From: an uncultured Lachnospiraceae bacterium
Lineage (GTDB): Bacteria; Bacillota; Clostridia; Lachnospirales; Lachnospiraceae
Reading direction: 5' to 3'
Assembly (NCBI GenBank): GCA_910584845.1
Contig: CAJUDH010000001.1
Span: forward strand, 183,331-247,330
Length of the DNA stretch: 64,000 nt
Below the pieces are notes generated by a model. The model was not told the DNA's origin. It saw only the letters and a program-made list of their open reading frames with translations, and did no database searches. A program made the position numbers and the translations under genes. The first letter of the stretch is position 1. The number at the start of each line of letters is the position of its first letter. Shown here piece by piece: positions 17,466-25,685 of the stretch.

Positions 17466-18167
17466 CTACTCTAATTTATCATTGATATATACCATGGTCA
17501 GCATGCAAAACACATACGTCTGGATGCAGCCCGAAAACAGGTCACAGTACAGATGAAGGGCAGCCGGAATGCCTACGTCTAATAAAATAGGCATCATTCC
17601 ATACCACAGGCCCATAATTATGACGCCTGACAGCAAGTTTGCAAACAGACGCAGGGAAATCGAAAGCGGGTTGGCCAATTCACCGATTAGGTTAATCGGG
17701 AACAAAATCGGCGTCGGCTCAAACAAACTGGTAAAGTGGCGCACCTTGCGGTTTTTAATCCCCTGATAGTTGACGATAAAGAACGTAAACATCCCCAGCA
17801 GGAACGTCACGCCAAAATCCGCCGTGGGCGCCCGCAGACCCAACAGGCCGCTAAGGTTGCAAAACAGGATAAACAAAAAGATCGTGCCGATATAATGCAT
17901 GAACCTTTTTGAATTTCCTCCCAGAATACTTTTCGCCATGTTTTCCAACATCTCGTAGGCATATTCCAGTGCATTCTGAAACGCCCCCGGCACGTCAGAA
18001 GCTTTCTTCAGCGTCCGGTTGGCCAATACTGCGATCAGTAAAATAAGGATTGTGACAATCCACATCCCTACTGTCGTAGTCGTAAGGTATAAATCCTGAC
18101 CAAACATTTGATAGTGTAAAACATCATGTATCATAAAGTCAGGCTCGTTGGAAATCAGCATCCCCAT
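17466..18167 (-). CDS. atpB: F1F0 ATP synthase a subunit
   Basis: A 233-residue membrane subunit that forms the ion half-channels. The start at 18167 has AAAGGAGG seven bases upstream; a longer open frame to 18650 has no site and runs back over the previous gene. The essential arginine is in SLRLFANLLSG (about residue 170), and the region PLSISLRLFAN is the family signature. About 168 bases separate it from atpE, an unusually long gap within this operon. Confidence 0.95.
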   Translation of the reverse strand: MGMLISNEPDFMIHDVLHYQMFGQDLYLTTTTVGMWIVTILILLIAVLANRTLKKASDVPGAFQNALEYAYEMLENMAKSILGGNSKRFMHYIGTIFLFILFCNLSGLLGLRAPTADFGVTFLLGMFTFFIVNYQGIKNRKVRHFTSLFEPTPILFPINLIGELANPLSISLRLFANLLSGVIIMGLWYGMMPILLDVGIPAALHLYCDLFSGCIQTYVFCMLTMVYINDKLE

Positions 18168-18238
18168 ATACCATCCTCCTTTCTTCCAAAAATGATTGCC
18201 CCGTCCGGGGATCCCCGGACGGCACTGCCCTTGGCGCT

Positions 18239-18739
18239 TTAAGCCCCGCCTTTTGGCATATGCCCTTCCTCCAGGCCCCATTCGCCTTCCGGCGCCTGCC
18301 CCGGCCCGGATTCCGGCAAACCCGGCGGCCCCCCTCCCCCCCCGAAGGCCCTGTGGACCAACGGCTGCAGGTATGCGCCTGCTTTCAGGCCCATGGCCCC
18401 CACAACCATAGCCAAAGGATCTGCACCAAATACCCTCCAGCAGAAAAACAAAGCCGCTACCAGCACAACCTTGCGTATCATGCTTTGAACAATAGTCGTC
18501 TTGCTGGCATAGCTTTCGTTCTGGCTGTCCAAGGCCCGTTCCATCGTCACCGCCATATGGACCAGCATCAGTACAGCGCCGGCGGCACCACACAAAAGCC
18601 CGGCAAGGACCGGCATCACCGGATAGGATGCTTTTGGCATAACCAGGCATGCAAGCCCACCCAGAAGCAGGTTATATAAAAGTATGCCGATGGACATCTC
18701 AAAAAGAAGCCTTTTTGTCGGTTTGCTTAGCCATTCCAT
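18239..18739 (-). CDS. ATP synthase subunit I-like membrane protein
   Basis: A 166-residue protein with four hydrophobic segments between about residues 15 and 130, placed just before atpB as atpI genes are. The start at 18739 has GAGGAGG upstream. AtpI proteins are thought to help assemble the c ring. Sequence conservation in this family is low, so the call rests mainly on topology and position. The C-terminal 35 residues are Gly/Pro/Glu-rich and unlikely to be folded. It overlaps the preceding atpZ-like gene by 13 bases. Confidence 0.75.
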   Translation of the reverse strand: MEWLSKPTKRLLFEMSIGILLYNLLLGGLACLVMPKASYPVMPVLAGLLCGAAGAVLMLVHMAVTMERALDSQNESYASKTTIVQSMIRKVVLVAALFFCWRVFGADPLAMVVGAMGLKAGAYLQPLVHRAFGGGGGPPGLPESGPGQAPEGEWGLEEGHMPKGGA

Positions 18740-19128
18740 CTGACACCCGCCTCCTCGTCTGCTTTTCGCCCTATGCCGCCTTCCAAACCGGAAACCTCCG
18801 GCGGCAGGGCCCCGCCCCACCCGTCCCTTTGAATCCGGCTTGGCTGTTTGGGTTTACAGGTGCCCGCCTGTGCAACAGGGTTTTCCTGCCCTTTGCGAAG
18901 CATGCCCTCTTCCCTGCAATCCTGTTGAAGGGTATTCATCGCCAGCCGCCAGGCACACCTTCCGCCGGCAAGCGCACCCAAGACCAGCAATGGCACCAGG
19001 GTTTTTACCCCGAACCGGGAATCCACCTGGCTTCCAATAAATATGCACAAAAAGATGGGGGCCATGACACTTAGGCCCAATTGTGTTACCATAGCTAAAC
19101 TCCGGAACACACTTTTCTTATATCGCAT
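18727..19128 (-). CDS. AtpZ/AtpI family protein, first gene of the ATP synthase operon
   Basis: A 133-residue protein with two hydrophobic segments near the N-terminus (about 11-33 and 44-62) and the motif GSQVDSRFG typical of the ATPase_gene1/AtpZ family, which accompanies many F-type operons. GGGGGAG lies seven bases before the ATG at 19128. The second half is hydrophilic with many Gly, Pro and Gln and has no visible fold. AtpZ has been linked to cation handling with AtpI; this is family knowledge, not shown here. Confidence 0.75.
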   Translation of the reverse strand: MRYKKSVFRSLAMVTQLGLSVMAPIFLCIFIGSQVDSRFGVKTLVPLLVLGALAGGRCAWRLAMNTLQQDCREEGMLRKGQENPVAQAGTCKPKQPSRIQRDGWGGALPPEVSGLEGGIGRKADEEAGVRWNG

Positions 19129-19162
19129 AAGCCCACTCCCCCTGCATTTTGCACACTTTTTT

Positions 19163-19191
19163 ATTATAACCAATCTTTTCCGATTTGTCCA
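19163..19191 (-). promoter_or_regulatory. Promoter of the ATP synthase operon
   Basis: Minus strand TGGACA (19186-19191), 17-base spacer, TATAAT (19163-19168), about 35 bases before the atpZ-like start. The divergent promoter of the BTAD regulator begins 60 bases away. Confidence 0.8.
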
Positions 19192-19250
19192 TTGCTGGAA
19201 ACAAGAAAATCTCCCTGCAACAAAAATATATTTGTTTGCCAATCTTTCTC

Positions 19251-19279
19251 TGGACTTCTTTCCCTTTTTTTACTATAAT
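19251..19279 (+). promoter_or_regulatory. Promoter of the BTAD-type regulator gene
   Basis: TGGACT (19251-19256), 17-base spacer, TATAAT (19274-19279). The start codon is at 19305, leaving a leader of about 20 bases. Confidence 0.8.
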
Positions 19280-19304
19280 GGGAAAAGAAAGAGCGGGTGA
19301 TACT

Positions 19305-20513
19305 ATGGACAATAAAATTACGGCACAAGTGCAGATGCTGGGTGATTTCTGCCTTTCTGTGGGAGGGGGTTCCATCACCAGCAAAGCACAACAGGCAAAA
19401 AAACCTTGGAACATCTTGGAATATCTGGCCTATCACCATGACCGGAACGTACCTTCTGAAGAGCTGGTTGACATTATTTGGTCAGACGGCAAAAACGTCA
19501 ATTCAGCCAACGCGCTGAAAACTTTAATCTTCCGCACCCGGAAGCTTTTGGAATCCCTGGATATCCCTGCGCAGCAGGTTCTTTTACAAAGCCGCGGCGC
19601 TTATTGCTGGAATCCGGAAGTCAAACTTGTGGTAGACGCCCACGAGTTCGAAAAACTTTATAAGCGGAGCCAGCAGCCCAACCTAACCAAAGAAAAGAAA
19701 ATATCGCTGCTGACTTCGGCCCTGGAACTGTACCAGGGGGATTTTTTACCCAAATCCGCCTGGGAGCCATGGGTTATCCCCATTAGCCGCCACTACCATG
19801 ACTTATTTGTCAAATCGGCGATGGCCGTCATTGATTACCTGACGGAAACTGAACGGTGGGAAGACATTGCCGCCTTATGCCGCCGTGCCGTCAAAATCGA
19901 AGCTTATAATGAAGATTTCCATTACCACTTCATTTACTCCCTTTACAATTGCGGCCTCCAAAATGAAGCCCTGGAACAGTACCGGGACATGGTAAATGCC
20001 TTTTATAATGAGTTTGCCATCACGCCGTCCAACCGGATGGCCAACCTGTACAAAATGATCCAGGACCAGGTCCACGGCGTGACGGCCGATTTAACCTTGA
20101 TCCAAAAATCCATGCAAGAAGGGCAAAAAGCCCAGGGGGCATATTTTTGCGAGTTTTCCGTTTTCCGGGATATTTACCAGCTGGAGCAAAGGGCCATCGC
20201 CCGGACCGGGGATTCTATCTTCCTGTGCCTGCTTACCTTGGCCAACGAAGACGGTTCCCTCCCCAAATCTTCCGTACTGGTCCGGGCTATGGAACATTTA
20301 AACAATGCCACCGCGTCCTCGCTCCGCTATGGGGACGTATATACCCGTTACAGCGTCAGCCAATATATGGTCTTACTGCCGTCGGCGTCTTATGAAAACG
20401 GGGAATCCGTTATGCAGCGGATTGTAAGGAATTATAAAAAAGCCTATATGCGAAAAGAATTGGTAGTGCGGTATTCTTTGCGGGCCATCACGCCGATGGA
20501 AGGCGCCCCTTAA
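19305..20513 (+). CDS. AfsR/SARP-like transcriptional regulator: winged helix, BTAD and a degenerate GGDEF-like C-terminus
   Basis: A 402-residue protein. Residues about 8-95 form an OmpR-type winged helix (VPSEELVDIIWSDG, NALKTLIFRTRKLLE). Residues about 110-250 are a helical bacterial transcriptional activator domain (ALELYQGDFLP, LCRRAVKIEAYNEDFHYHFIYSL, ALEQYRDMV). The last 140 residues resemble a diguanylate cyclase fold that has lost its active site: YGDVYTRYSVSQYMVLLPSA sits where RxGGDEFxxLLP would be. The start at 19305 is chosen because the promoter's -10 lies inside the longer frame. The gene converges with a class B sortase and a triple-domain protein, and I infer it controls surface genes. 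The GGDEF reading is inference. Confidence 0.8.
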   Translation: MDNKITAQVQMLGDFCLSVGGGSITSKAQQAKKPWNILEYLAYHHDRNVPSEELVDIIWSDGKNVNSANALKTLIFRTRKLLESLDIPAQQVLLQSRGAYCWNPEVKLVVDAHEFEKLYKRSQQPNLTKEKKISLLTSALELYQGDFLPKSAWEPWVIPISRHYHDLFVKSAMAVIDYLTETERWEDIAALCRRAVKIEAYNEDFHYHFIYSLYNCGLQNEALEQYRDMVNAFYNEFAITPSNRMANLYKMIQDQVHGVTADLTLIQKSMQEGQKAQGAYFCEFSVFRDIYQLEQRAIARTGDSIFLCLLTLANEDGSLPKSSVLVRAMEHLNNATASSLRYGDVYTRYSVSQYMVLLPSASYENGESVMQRIVRNYKKAYMRKELVVRYSLRAITPMEGAP

Positions 20514-20515
20514 AC

Positions 20516-20620
20516 AAAAGGGCTGTTGCAAAATCCGGGAATTCCACAATATATGGTTTCACTTTGCCTGCCGGCAATGCCATATTTTGCAGAAATCCCT
20601 TATTTTGCAGCAGCCCCTTT
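20516..20620. repeat. 105-bp imperfect inverted repeat (MITE-like) between convergent genes
   Basis: Two arms of about 41 bases (20516-20556 and 20580-20620) pair with few mismatches; the outer part reads AAAAGGGCTGTTGCAAAAT on one side and the complement of AAAGGGGCTGCTGCAAAAT on the other. The end GGCTGTTGCAAAA resembles terminal repeats of some insertion sequences. It fills the space between the regulator and srtB stops and would fold as a long hairpin in either transcript, so it may also end transcription. Confidence 0.6.
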
Positions 20621-20640
20621 CGATTTCACCCACGGCCCTT

Positions 20641-21474
20641 TTACGGGGGGCACAACCCGGGGCCCGGCGCCCCGTCCACCTCAACGGCGAACAAAAAGGT
20701 CCTTGCATTTTTCATCTCATAGCTGCAGGTCACCAGGACAAACACCGAATCCACCGGCGCTTCGGGGACCTGCGCAAAACGGCACGGTTCCAGCCGGTCT
20801 TTCAACCATCCGTCAAAATCCTCCTGGGACTCAAACTTGGTCTTCCGCACAATGCCGTCAGCGCTGCCATAGTAACAAGCCACTGCTTTCAGGTGGATGG
20901 CCCGCTCCGGCGTATAAATATCAAAATACTGATGGTCTTTAAAATAATCTTCATCCTTGAAATATTCCAAAGCTTTGAACATGGAACCGTCTTTCATATG
21001 ATGCCCGTATATGGGGTTGTTCCATCCGGAAAAATCCGGGTCGCTGTCACAGTCCAGGTAAATGGTGCCATATACGCTTTCGTTCCCGTGGAAATCCAAA
21101 TGCAGATACCGTTCGTTGTCATTGGGGTCTTGTACGATGGGGTAATCCACTACCGTATCCGGTATCCGGATCCATCCCACCGTATCCGGGTTCTCTGCCC
21201 AAAGGGCCTCAAAATCTATCGGGGAAACATAAGGCGCCTCTGTTTCAGGTGCCTCTGTTGCTGCCGCCTCTTCTTCTGGCCCGATTGCCGGCCCCCCGGT
21301 AGCTTCCGTCGCCTTTTCGGCCTCAGTGGCCGGCAAAACCGGCCCATTGCCGCCCCTGTCCGCCCCTGGCCATCTCCAAGCCAAAAACCCGCCGCCCCCC
21401 AGAAGCAGGGCCAGCAAAACGGCGGCAACCCCCTTGCCTCCGGCAAAGGGCCTTCGCCTATCCCCTTTTTCCAT
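20641..21474 (-). CDS. Class B sortase
   Basis: A 277-residue membrane-anchored transpeptidase. One hydrophobic segment lies near the N-terminus (about 15-33), then a low-complexity Ala/Glu/Thr linker (about 45-85), then the catalytic domain. The catalytic histidine is in NPIYGHHMKDGSMF, the cysteine in VFVLVTCSYEM and the arginine in ARTFLFAVEV, which is the class B arrangement. The second of two nearby ATGs (21474) is chosen for its spacing from GGAGGGG. It is 58 bases downstream of the triple-domain protein on the same strand, so they are probably co-transcribed. Class B enzymes can attach haem proteins or build pili; the substrate here is not known. Confidence 0.88.
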   Translation of the reverse strand: MEKGDRRRPFAGGKGVAAVLLALLLGGGGFLAWRWPGADRGGNGPVLPATEAEKATEATGGPAIGPEEEAAATEAPETEAPYVSPIDFEALWAENPDTVGWIRIPDTVVDYPIVQDPNDNERYLHLDFHGNESVYGTIYLDCDSDPDFSGWNNPIYGHHMKDGSMFKALEYFKDEDYFKDHQYFDIYTPERAIHLKAVACYYGSADGIVRKTKFESQEDFDGWLKDRLEPCRFAQVPEAPVDSVFVLVTCSYEMKNARTFLFAVEVDGAPGPGLCPP

Positions 21475-21531
21475 GCACATCCCCTCCGCAGGCAGCAGCC
21501 CTATCCCATTGCATCCGCCTTGCCCTTATTG

Positions 21532-22281
21532 TTAAACCACTTCTTCCTGTTCTGCCCAATCGCATTCCTGGCGAACCGCGTCGCTCATCATTCCCACAAG
21601 CTCCAAAAAACTACGGAAATTTTTTTGCTTCTTGCTTTCCTTCCAATATAGAACCCCTTGGCAAGTGCCATGTTCATAGAACATGGGGCGTACCATAAAT
21701 GTCCGGTTCCCCCCCGCGCCCCGGAAACGGTAAACCAATGTGTCCGGAAGGATTTTCATGGTTTCGTTGCATTTCATAACCTGCTGAAGATACCGCTCCA
21801 CCCTTTGCTGCAAGGTGCCCTGGCCTTCTTTTGCCGTTTCGGCCTCATTGCTGCCCGGTTTGCACATTTCCTCGTCCAGGCAGCACAACAGTTCCAAAAA
21901 ACTGCAAAAACGGTGCATCTCCCCTGTGGAAGGATTTTGCAAAATCCCCTGCCAGCTGGCGTTCTGCCGCTGGTTGACGCGGATCGTAAACGTCCCTGCC
22001 TGGCCTGGCCTGCGGGCAAGGCCCCGCTCTTCCCGGTCCGGAACCGGATTGCCTTTGCCGCCCCTAAAAGTACGCTGATCCATAATTAAACGTGGGAATT
22101 GCATCTGTTGGAAAAAGGCTTCCATCCTTCGCACCAGTTCCAAATAGCCGTCGACCCGGAAACCTTCCTGGCCTTTTCCGTGGTACAACACGCCTTTCTT
22201 AAGCCCATCTTCATATTGGTCTATGGCCAAGACAAACAAACGTTCGCTGTCATGCAAATTGCTTTTATACGAAATCGCCAT
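21532..22281 (-). CDS. Unnamed protein with three copies of a ~43-residue domain, linked to sortase B
   Basis: A 249-residue protein with no signal peptide or membrane segment. Three divergent copies of one module can be aligned by eye: residues about 14-55, 96-138 and 193-236. Each begins with a strand (LFVLAID, GTFTIRVNQ, RTFMVRPMF), then a variable turn followed by G-V/I-L (in copies 2 and 3 preceded by Q: WQGIL, CQGVL), and ends in a helix (YLELV, SFLELL, SFLELV) followed by an acidic, methionine-rich stretch. The middle copy, with QRQNASWQG, looks best conserved. Short single-module proteins of this type occur in Lachnospiraceae in my recollection, but I know of no described function. 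It is the first gene of a likely two-gene unit with the sortase. Confidence 0.65.
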   Translation of the reverse strand: MAISYKSNLHDSERLFVLAIDQYEDGLKKGVLYHGKGQEGFRVDGYLELVRRMEAFFQQMQFPRLIMDQRTFRGGKGNPVPDREERGLARRPGQAGTFTIRVNQRQNASWQGILQNPSTGEMHRFCSFLELLCCLDEEMCKPGSNEAETAKEGQGTLQQRVERYLQQVMKCNETMKILPDTLVYRFRGAGGNRTFMVRPMFYEHGTCQGVLYWKESKKQKNFRSFLELVGMMSDAVRQECDWAEQEEVV

Positions 22282-22333
22282 ATTCGCTTATCCCCCATAT
22301 CTTAAATATTAGCTTATGGATATATGTGTCATT

Positions 22334-22362
22334 ATTTTACCACAAAATCGCTTTTTTTGAAA
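22334..22362 (-). promoter_or_regulatory. Probable promoter of the triple-domain protein / sortase unit
   Basis: Minus strand TTTCAA (22357-22362), 17-base spacer, TAAAAT (22334-22339), about 55 bases before the ATG at 22281. Confidence 0.55.
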
Positions 22363-22416
22363 CATATTTTTTTATTTTTTATAAAATAAATAAAATATCA
22401 ATAAATATGCAGCCGT

Positions 22417-23490
22417 TTATTCCCCTTCCAGGCTGCTAAGCCGCCGGGCCTGGTCCGCCGCAATTAAACTGTCAATCAATTCTTGAATATCGCCGTTCAT
22501 CACAGAATCTATTTTGTATAGCGTCAGTTTAATCCGGTGTTCCGTTACCCTCCCTTGTGGGAAATTATAAGTACGGATTTTTTCAGACCGGTCCCCCGTC
22601 CCAATCTGGCTGCGCCGTTCGGCGGCCTCCGCGTTCATTTTTTTCTCAAGCTCCATATCATAAAGTTTCGAACGTAACAGGCGGAATGCCTTCTCTTTAT
22701 TTTGCAGCTGAGATTTCTCTGTCTGGCTGTATATCACGATCCCTGTAGGGACGTGGGTCAAACGGACGGCGGAATCCGTTGTGTTGACACATTGCCCGCC
22801 ATTGCCGGAAGCCCGCATCACGTCAATCCGGCAATCATTCATGTCAATCTGCACATCTACTTCTTCCGCCTCCGGCATCACGGCTACCGTAGCGGTAGAA
22901 GTGTGGATCCGGCCGCCAGATTCCGTCTCCGGCACCCGTTGTACCCGATGTACGCCGCTCTCGTATTTCATCCGGGAGTATGCGCCTTTCCCGGTAATCA
23001 TGGCTACCACTTCTTTGAACCCGCCAATGCCGTTTTCGTTTACGCTGACCAGTTCCACTTTCCAATGCTGGCCTTCCGCGTAGTTTACATACATGCGGTA
23101 CAGCTCCGAGGCAAACAGCGCGGCCTCGTCCCCCCCTGCCCCGGCGCGTATTTCCAAAATAATATTTTTGTCGTCGTTGGGGTCTTTTGGCAATAGCAGG
23201 ATTTTCAGCTCCTGCTCCAGCCCCTCTACCTTTTTCCGGGCATCTGACAGCTCTTCTTTTGCCAGCTCCCTCATCTCCTCGTCGTGTTCTTCCTCCAAAA
23301 GCGCCAAACTGTCCTCAATATCTTGTTTTGCCCGTTTATAGGCCTGATAGGCCTCTACCACCGGAAGCAGGTCAGACTGTTCCTTCATCAGCTTGCGGAA
23401 ACGCTTTTGGTCTTCCGCTACCCCCGGTTCATTTAACTCTTGCATAATTTCTTCATAATGAATCAACATGTCGTCCAATCGATCAAACAT
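22417..23490 (-). CDS. prfA: Peptide chain release factor 1
   Basis: A 357-residue factor that ends translation at UAA and UAG. It has the GGQ catalytic tripeptide in SGNGGQCVNTTDSAVRL, the RF1-type codon-recognition PxT motif in RVPETESGGRIHTS (rather than SPF of RF2), and the family stretch RTYNFPQGRVTEHR. It is followed upstream on the same strand by prmC, which methylates the GGQ glutamine. Confidence 0.96.
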   Translation of the reverse strand: MFDRLDDMLIHYEEIMQELNEPGVAEDQKRFRKLMKEQSDLLPVVEAYQAYKRAKQDIEDSLALLEEEHDEEMRELAKEELSDARKKVEGLEQELKILLLPKDPNDDKNIILEIRAGAGGDEAALFASELYRMYVNYAEGQHWKVELVSVNENGIGGFKEVVAMITGKGAYSRMKYESGVHRVQRVPETESGGRIHTSTATVAVMPEAEEVDVQIDMNDCRIDVMRASGNGGQCVNTTDSAVRLTHVPTGIVIYSQTEKSQLQNKEKAFRLLRSKLYDMELEKKMNAEAAERRSQIGTGDRSEKIRTYNFPQGRVTEHRIKLTLYKIDSVMNGDIQELIDSLIAADQARRLSSLEGE

Positions 23491-23534
23491 AATACGGCTA
23501 CCTCCTGCATATGCTTTCCACTGGTTTTCACCTT

Positions 23535-24542
23535 CTAAACCCCTTCTTTGCGCGCTGCCACCACCCGGTCATGGCCCGCCAAATCCCGGTATACCTGGAC
23601 ACAGGCAAACCCTTCCTTTTCCAGCAGCCCTGACACGGCTTCCCCCTGGCTGTTGCCAATCTCCAAATACAGGCTGCCGCCTGGGTTCATCCACCGCCCG
23701 GCACCGGCTGCGATCCTACGGTAATAACAAAGGCCATCCTTTGAGCCGTCCAGGGCCATCTTAGGCTCATGGTCCCGGACTTCCGGTTCCAGGGTGGCAA
23801 TCACGGACGTTGGGATATAGGGGGGATTGGCAGTAATAATGTCAAATTTATCACGGCTTCCCTGTAACGCCCCAAACAGGTCCCCTTGCAGGAATGCCAT
23901 CTGCCGCCCCTTTTCCCTTTCCTGGTTGCTATATCCCGGCTCCCACTGATGCTGTTGGGCATGCCCCGGCCTTTGCCCCATGCTTTCCTTCTTTTTCCCG
24001 TTTTCCGGTTCCCCGGCTTTTTGGGGGCCTTCTATTGTCCAGCCCTCCAAAAGCCGCCCTGCATTCCCCCTGGCCACTTTCAACGCTTCCCCTGAAATAT
24101 CCGTAGCCACCACCCGCCAAAAATCCCCTTTGGCTGCCATGCTGACGGCAATGCAGCCAGAACCGGTGCACAAATCCAGCAAAGAGCGCCTTCTTTCTTT
24201 TCTGCTTTCTTCCAACGCCAGCTCCACCAAAGTTTCCGTATCTTGGCGGGGGATCAGCACATGGCGGTTTACCCGGAATTCCAGGCCCATAAATTCCTGG
24301 CACCCCAAAATATGCTGTAGCGGGCAGCGCCGCCGCCGCCGCTTTAGCATGTCCCGGTAAAGGGCGGTAGCCGCCTTGTTATAAGCATTTTCTTCCAATG
24401 TTTCCATCCGGTTTAATAAAAAATGTGCCATGTCCAAATGGAATGCCGCCAATAACAAAAGCCGCGCATCCTGGCTGGCATCCGGGTCGCCAGATTGTTC
24501 CAAAGCCCGGCTGCCTTCTGTCAGCAGCCGAAACAGCGTCAT
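23535..24542 (-). CDS. prmC: Release factor glutamine methyltransferase PrmC with an internal insertion
   Basis: A 335-residue SAM-dependent enzyme that methylates the glutamine of the GGQ motif in release factors. The N-terminal helical domain is followed by the SAM fold (LLDLCTGSGCIAVSMAA) and the substrate-binding NPPY motif (ITANPPYIPTSVI). Compared with the usual length of about 280-290, roughly 45 hydrophilic residues (about 167-212, Gly/Gln/Glu/Lys-rich) are inserted between the third strand of the SAM fold and the strand that carries the acidic GDLF. The fold should tolerate it as a surface loop. The stop overlaps nothing downstream; its start overlaps the DUF1385 gene by 4 bases (ATGA). 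Confidence 0.93.
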   Translation of the reverse strand: MTLFRLLTEGSRALEQSGDPDASQDARLLLLAAFHLDMAHFLLNRMETLEENAYNKAATALYRDMLKRRRRRCPLQHILGCQEFMGLEFRVNRHVLIPRQDTETLVELALEESRKERRRSLLDLCTGSGCIAVSMAAKGDFWRVVATDISGEALKVARGNAGRLLEGWTIEGPQKAGEPENGKKKESMGQRPGHAQQHQWEPGYSNQEREKGRQMAFLQGDLFGALQGSRDKFDIITANPPYIPTSVIATLEPEVRDHEPKMALDGSKDGLCYYRRIAAGAGRWMNPGGSLYLEIGNSQGEAVSGLLEKEGFACVQVYRDLAGHDRVVAARKEGV

Positions 24543-25528
24543 GGGTTCACCGCCTCTGGAAAATTCTCCTGCAAATATCCTTTCCAGTCAAAAACAGCTT
24601 CCACGGCGGCAATAGCCACTTCAATCATGGAATCATCCGGCTCTTTTGTAGTCAGGTTCTGCATCCACAGCCCCGGTTTACTCAGAAAATTCACCAAGGG
24701 GGAATCGCTGCGGCCCGCCAAACGCAAAAACTCGTAAGAAACCCCCGCGATCACCGGCACCAGCACGACCCTGCTGGCCATCCGAAGCCACACGTTATCC
24801 ACACGGATAACCATGAAAAACAATATGCTGATTATCATAACGATAATCAGGAAACTGGTGCCGCACCGTTTATGCTGCTTTGAACTTTGCCTCACGTGGT
24901 CCACGGTCAACGTCATGCCATGTTCCAGGCAATTAATGCATTTATGTTCCGCCCCATGATACATAAACGTGCGGCGGATATCCTCCATGCGGGAAATCAG
25001 CAAAATGTAGGCCACAAAGACCCCGATACGTATGACCCCCTCCAAAACCACCGCCACCCGCTCCGTACCGATCCGCCCCAACAGGCTGTCCGCCCCCAAA
25101 GCGACGCGGGCATCCATAAAATGCCGAACCCCGTTAGCCAGCAACATCGGCAGCAGCATAAAAATAGCAATGGCCATAATCACCGAAAACACCATAACAA
25201 AACCCATCAAAGCCTTTTCCATTTTCTCGCCAAATACCCGGTTCAGCCATAATTCCAGTTTTCCCGGCTCCGAACCTTCGTCATCTTCAAAAAAGCTTGC
25301 GGAAAAACTCAAAGTGCGCATGCCCAAAATCATGGAATCCGCAAAACTAAACACCCCGCGGATCAACGGCAAGGAAAACAGCTTTACTTTTTCCGACATG
25401 CTGATGTAACTGTCCTTTTGGACTTCAATCTCGCCATTGGGCTTACGCACCGCCGTGGCGTAAACGTCTTTATTTTTCATCATAATCCCTTCAATAACGG
25501 CTTGTCCGCCGATTCCGGAATATTTCAT
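24539..25528 (-). CDS. DUF1385 membrane protein (YqhQ-like)
   Basis: A 329-residue protein beginning MKYSGIGGQAVIEGIMMKN, the DUF1385 signature. The start at 25528 has GGAGG five bases upstream. The protein has several membrane segments and the conserved YHGAEHKCINCLEHG and RCGTSFL stretches, where His and Cys might bind a metal. Function is unknown. The position between rpmE and prmC is the same in many Clostridia. Its stop overlaps the prmC start by 4 bases, so translation is coupled. Confidence 0.9.
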   Translation of the reverse strand: MKYSGIGGQAVIEGIMMKNKDVYATAVRKPNGEIEVQKDSYISMSEKVKLFSLPLIRGVFSFADSMILGMRTLSFSASFFEDDEGSEPGKLELWLNRVFGEKMEKALMGFVMVFSVIMAIAIFMLLPMLLANGVRHFMDARVALGADSLLGRIGTERVAVVLEGVIRIGVFVAYILLISRMEDIRRTFMYHGAEHKCINCLEHGMTLTVDHVRQSSKQHKRCGTSFLIIVMIISILFFMVIRVDNVWLRMASRVVLVPVIAGVSYEFLRLAGRSDSPLVNFLSKPGLWMQNLTTKEPDDSMIEVAIAAVEAVFDWKGYLQENFPEAVNP

Positions 25529-25685
25529 TTTTTCCTCCATTCTGTATATGTGCCCCCGGCCCAAACCGGCATAGGCGAAACATCCCCCTTCCGCCTGCCC
25601 CCCGGCATCCAAAGGCATGATACGGAAAAAGGTTGAGCCAAAGTGTCTCCACTTAAGTCTCAACCTTATTTTGCCCATGCGCTCC

